Origin: Deltaproteobacteria bacterium
GTDB taxonomy: Bacteria; SAR324; JACQKK01
Assembly (NCBI GenBank): GCA_029858505.1
Contig: JAOUEW010000001.1
Span: 62,001 to 126,000, forward strand
DNA length: 64,000 bases
Reading direction: 5' to 3'
The translations under genes were made by a program, and so were the position numbers. Below the pieces are notes generated by a model. That model had not been told where the DNA came from. It was given only the letters and a program-made list of their open reading frames with translations, and ran no database searches. Shown one piece after another: positions 61,551 through 64,000 of this stretch. Each line of letters starts with the position of its first letter. Position 1 is the stretch's first letter.

Positions 61551-62033
61551 ATGGCCAACCGAACCCTGGTGATTCTGGCGGGAATGACCGCCCTGCTGCT
61601 GACCAGTGCTTGGGCGATTCATTATGATAAAAATCAACCCCCGCCGCCCCCGCCCCCGGCGTGGAACCTCCCTCCAGAATCTTTGCGAGAGGTGGGGCTG
61701 GCTTGGGTGAGCCCAGCCGGTGACCCCGTGAAGGCCCGTTGGACCCCCCGGTACCCCGGCTGGGCGGAACTGGCCCGCCGGGCCGCCCACGTTCCCGTGC
61801 GGATGGATCTGGGCCCCTTGACCGGTGTGCCGGAAGATTTTGTGGGAGCCCCCTACGGCTTGGATCAACGGTGGGGGCTGTGGGTGACGGACGCCGCCGG
61901 AAAAATGTATTCTCTGGGGCTGGGGAACACGGCTTACTTGGCCCTGCCGGGCCGTTATGCCAAATATGAATCCCAGCTGTTGGTGGTGGATGAAAGCTGG
62001 CTCTATTTCTTCCGGCAAGAAGCCTCCCGTTGA
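61551..62033 (+). CDS. Small membrane-anchored or exported protein with Pro-rich linker
   Basis: The 160-residue protein has an N-terminal hydrophobic segment (T-L-V-I-L-A-G-M-T-A-L-L-L-T-S-A-W-A), which may be a signal peptide cleaved after S-A-W-A, then seven prolines in a row (P-P-P-P-P-P-P) and a globular domain with conserved-looking Trp residues (R-W-T-P-R-Y-P-G-W, R-W-G-L-W-V-T-D). No family was recognised. GGGAG sits 6 bases upstream of ATG. It precedes hslO and lptD by 54 bases and might be part of the same envelope-stress transcript. Confidence 0.55.
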   Translation: MANRTLVILAGMTALLLTSAWAIHYDKNQPPPPPPPAWNLPPESLREVGLAWVSPAGDPVKARWTPRYPGWAELARRAAHVPVRMDLGPLTGVPEDFVGAPYGLDQRWGLWVTDAAGKMYSLGLGNTAYLALPGRYAKYESQLLVVDESWLYFFRQEASR

Positions 62034-62087
62034 ATCACAACATTCCGGCTCCAATAGATTCTTTTCCCCAAACCCTTCCGGACGGCC

Positions 62088-62963
62088 ATGGACGATTTGC
62101 TCCTGCGGGGGCTGTTCCCAGAACATGAGGTTCGTTTCTCCCTGGTCCAGGCCCCCGGACTATGCAGCGAAGCCATGGGCATTCACGGCTCCGACGCGGT
62201 GTCGGGCTGGCTGCTGAGCGAGGCCCTGGTTTCGGCGGCGCTGCTTTCCACCTCGGTAAAAGACGATGAAAAACTCACCCTGCGCTGGATGTACCCCGGC
62301 CCGGTGGGAACCATTCTGGCCGACCTGAACGAACGGGGCGAGGTGCGGGGCTACACCCAGCGGGTTACCCTGCTGCCAGAGGTGGACACCCTGGCCGAGG
62401 CCCTGGGGGGAGACGGCCGGCTGTCGGTGGTTCAGCACACCGCTGGGCGGGTGATTCGCACCGGGATTACCCAAGCGTTCTTCCGGGACCTGCCCCGGGA
62501 CCTGTCTTACTTCTTGTCCATGTCCCATCAAATTGAAACCGCCCTTACGGTGGGGCTGATTCTGCCGTTGGCTCTTCCCCTGCAGGCGCGGTCGGCCCTG
62601 GGGTTAATGATTCAGCCCCTGCCGGGGGCTTCGCTGGAGGTTTTTGACCAGGCCCGCAACCGGGTGGAAGGCCCCGCCTTTCGCGCTTGGTTGGAAGACG
62701 CCCCCCGAGATCCGCTGGAAGTGCTGGAACGGGTAGAACTGGGGCGGGCCGAGGTGCTGGGGCAGGGGGTGCCCGCCTACGGGTGCGGCTGTTCCAGGGA
62801 AAAAATCCACGGTCTGCTCACCAGCCTGCCCCCCGGTGAACTGGGAGACATGGTGCGGCGGGGAGAAGACACCACCATCACCTGCCACTTTTGCGGGCGG
62901 CGTTACAACCTGCCCCCGGGAGAAATTCAACAGCTGCTGGACCAAATGGAGAAGGGGCCATGA
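62088..62963 (+). CDS. hslO: Redox-regulated chaperone Hsp33
   Basis: The 291-residue protein carries the four zinc Cys at about 235, 237, 265 and 268 (G-C-G-C-S...C-H-F-C-G-R-R-Y), nearly the same numbers as E. coli Hsp33 (232, 234, 265, 268). The N-terminal E-A-L-V-S-A-A-L-L and the Q-H-T region fit the chaperone core. It is activated by oxidative unfolding when zinc is lost, protecting proteins in the cytoplasm. Its stop overlaps the lptD start by 4 bases. Confidence 0.95.
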   Translation: MDDLLLRGLFPEHEVRFSLVQAPGLCSEAMGIHGSDAVSGWLLSEALVSAALLSTSVKDDEKLTLRWMYPGPVGTILADLNERGEVRGYTQRVTLLPEVDTLAEALGGDGRLSVVQHTAGRVIRTGITQAFFRDLPRDLSYFLSMSHQIETALTVGLILPLALPLQARSALGLMIQPLPGASLEVFDQARNRVEGPAFRAWLEDAPRDPLEVLERVELGRAEVLGQGVPAYGCGCSREKIHGLLTSLPPGELGDMVRRGEDTTITCHFCGRRYNLPPGEIQQLLDQMEKGP

Positions 62964-64000
62964 CCCGGATGATCTCCCGCGGGTTCCCATGGAAACTGGG
63001 GCTGTTGGCGTGCTGCCTGGTCTGGGGGCTTCCAGGGGTTCTGTGGGCCCAGGATATTCAAATTGATTCCCCTTCCTTTGAATTCAACCAAGAAACCCAA
63101 ACCTATACCTATCACGATGCCCGCATCCGGGTGAAAGACCTGATCATAGACGCCGAAACCGTGGTGATTCAAAGCGGCACGGGAAAGGTATCGGCCTTTG
63201 GCCGGGTGCGCTTTCAAGAGAAGACTTTGTCCGGCATCGCCGACCGGTTGGAACTGAATGCCAACGACAACACTGGGGTGCTTTACGGGGTGCGGATGTA
63301 TGACTCCAAGACCGGATACTACCTGAACGCGGAAAAGGTGGAACGAACCAGTGCCGACGCGTTTGAAGCCACGGGATGCACCCTAACCAACTGCCCCCCC
63401 GACCGCGGCGGCTGGCGCCTGCGCAGCGGCAGCATTGTGTACCGTCCAGATCAGTTTGCCGTGACCTACAACACGGCCTTGGAACTGGGCGGCGTGCCGG
63501 TGCTGTGGGTGCCGGTGTCGGCCTGGCCCACGGTGTTAGAGCGGCGCACGGGGGTGCTCATGCCCACCTTGAGTTTTGAGTATTCTTCGCTGAAGAGATT
63601 GAATCTGGGCAGCCGCACATCGGTTCCGTTGTTTTTGAACCTGGGGGTGGACCACGACCTGACCGTGACTCCCCAATCCATTCAAAACCGGGGAACGGCC
63701 ATGGACCTGGAATACAACTACGCGTTTTGGGCCGATCAAAAAGGAAAGTTGCGGGCCTGGGGGATTGACGAAGACAACCCCCGGAACGCACTGAACGAGA
63801 ACACCAACTTTACGGCTGCCCCCCCGCCGGTGGTGACCCCCAACCTGCGGCCCCGCCGTTATGTGTTGAAGTGGGAACACAACCAGGGCTTTGGCAACAC
63901 CGGGCGGCTGGTATTTCGAATGGACCAAACCAGCGACGGACAGGTGCTGCGGGAGTATGAAAAAATTTCCGAATATCGCCCGGAGCAGGTGTATCACGGT
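62960..64000 (+). CDS. lptD: LPS-assembly protein LptD, N-terminal part (runs off the window)
   Basis: The 347 codons visible begin M-T-R-M-I-S-R-G-F-P-W-K with a signal peptide (L-L-A-C-C-L-V-W-G-L-P-G-V-L-W-A, likely cleaved before Q-D). They continue with the LptA/OstA-like domain (I-D-S-P-S-F-E-F-N...A-R-I-R-V-K-D...G-I-A-D-R-L-E-L-N, D-G/S-K-T-G-Y-Y-L) and then the A-T-G-C-T-L-T-N-C-P-P-D-R-G-G-W segment with an intradomain Cys pair, into the beta-barrel region. It is the outer-membrane translocon for lipopolysaccharide. ATG 62960 overlaps the hslO stop (ATGA). The frame stays open to the window end. Confidence 0.92.
   Translation, partial: MTRMISRGFPWKLGLLACCLVWGLPGVLWAQDIQIDSPSFEFNQETQTYTYHDARIRVKDLIIDAETVVIQSGTGKVSAFGRVRFQEKTLSGIADRLELNANDNTGVLYGVRMYDSKTGYYLNAEKVERTSADAFEATGCTLTNCPPDRGGWRLRSGSIVYRPDQFAVTYNTALELGGVPVLWVPVSAWPTVLERRTGVLMPTLSFEYSSLKRLNLGSRTSVPLFLNLGVDHDLTVTPQSIQNRGTAMDLEYNYAFWADQKGKLRAWGIDEDNPRNALNENTNFTAAPPPVVTPNLRPRRYVLKWEHNQGFGNTGRLVFRMDQTSDGQVLREYEKISEYRPEQVYHG

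Overview
This is a GC-rich, gene-dense stretch of chromosome from a Gram-negative (diderm) bacterium. The outer-membrane assembly gene lptD, uppP, Hsp33, an IHF/HU-type protein, DUF1451 and a fadB/fadA pair that reads closely like the gammaproteobacterial enzymes all point to a proteobacterial or near-proteobacterial lineage. A tungsten/molybdenum aldehyde:ferredoxin oxidoreductase and a membrane Fe-S (HdrD-like) ETF:quinone oxidoreductase are more typical of deep or delta-type lineages. I cannot name a genus. Nothing in the window looks like a prophage, a transposase gene or a CRISPR array. One protein-coding module (20.4-21.7 kb) is clearly AT-richer than its surroundings, and one gene (38.1-39.0 kb) is mildly so.

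Layout. 1-4.7 kb: tail of ssb, gatC, a small zinc-ribbon gene, aldehyde:ferredoxin oxidoreductase, a Dabb-domain protein and an exported phosphoesterase. 4.7-8.9 kb (minus strand): glmS, a GlmU-like nucleotidyltransferase and cmk, with a perfect parS site just upstream of the cmk start. 9.1-12.4 kb: tRNA-Gly(CCC), an orphan ParA-type ATPase with an unrecognised partner, and a PlsC-like acyltransferase. 12.5-18.1 kb: prfB (with the +1 programmed frameshift), rimO, yebC, a DAHP synthase and uppP. 18.1-28.2 kb (minus strand): a fatty-acid beta-oxidation cluster (fadB, methyltransferase, fadA, etfB, etfA, membrane Fe-S oxidoreductase), interrupted between etfA and the oxidoreductase by an AT-rich plus-strand module that encodes a PIN toxin-like protein. 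28.4-39.0 kb: a phosphoesterase, a membrane-anchored coiled-coil/pentapeptide protein, proA, a 1325-residue unrecognised coiled-coil protein translationally coupled to an MFS transporter, and a quinone-oxidoreductase-like gene. 39.2-45.5 kb: dnaE, aroA, a HEPN-like gene overlapping pyrE. 45.5-52.5 kb: an isolated unknown 358-residue protein with its own leader and strong terminators, a PNPOx-like protein, MEMO, YHS and CDGSH proteins, homoserine dehydrogenase, FxsA and ThiE. 52.5-55.1 kb: a 585-base region holding a sigma54-like promoter, a strongly structured leader, a 56-residue orphan protein and a perfect terminator, then a tandem array of dispersed repeats and a PAC2 protein. 55.1-64 kb: IHF-like protein, DUF1451, AlaC-type aminotransferase, a divergent pyruvate-phosphate-dikinase-like enzyme coupled to an unknown membrane protein, an anchored small protein, Hsp33, and the first 347 codons of lptD.

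The beta-oxidation genes plausibly work as one route: FadB and FadA run the cycle, EtfBA collects acyl-CoA dehydrogenase electrons and the membrane Fe-S protein passes them to quinone. No acyl-CoA dehydrogenase is encoded here. Two dispersed non-coding repeat families thread through the intergenic spaces: a palindromic element of about 83 bp bounded by CTCGAATCC / GGATTCGAG, in at least eight places and both orientations, and a short perfect GC hairpin found three times.

Most unusual items: the structured leader with its 56-residue gene (52.83-53.34 kb), the parS site beside the orphan ParA operon, the giant coiled-coil/MFS pair, the isolated 358-residue gene, and the PIN module placed inside the ETF electron-transfer cluster. 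All functional statements rest on reading motifs by eye; no database search was run.
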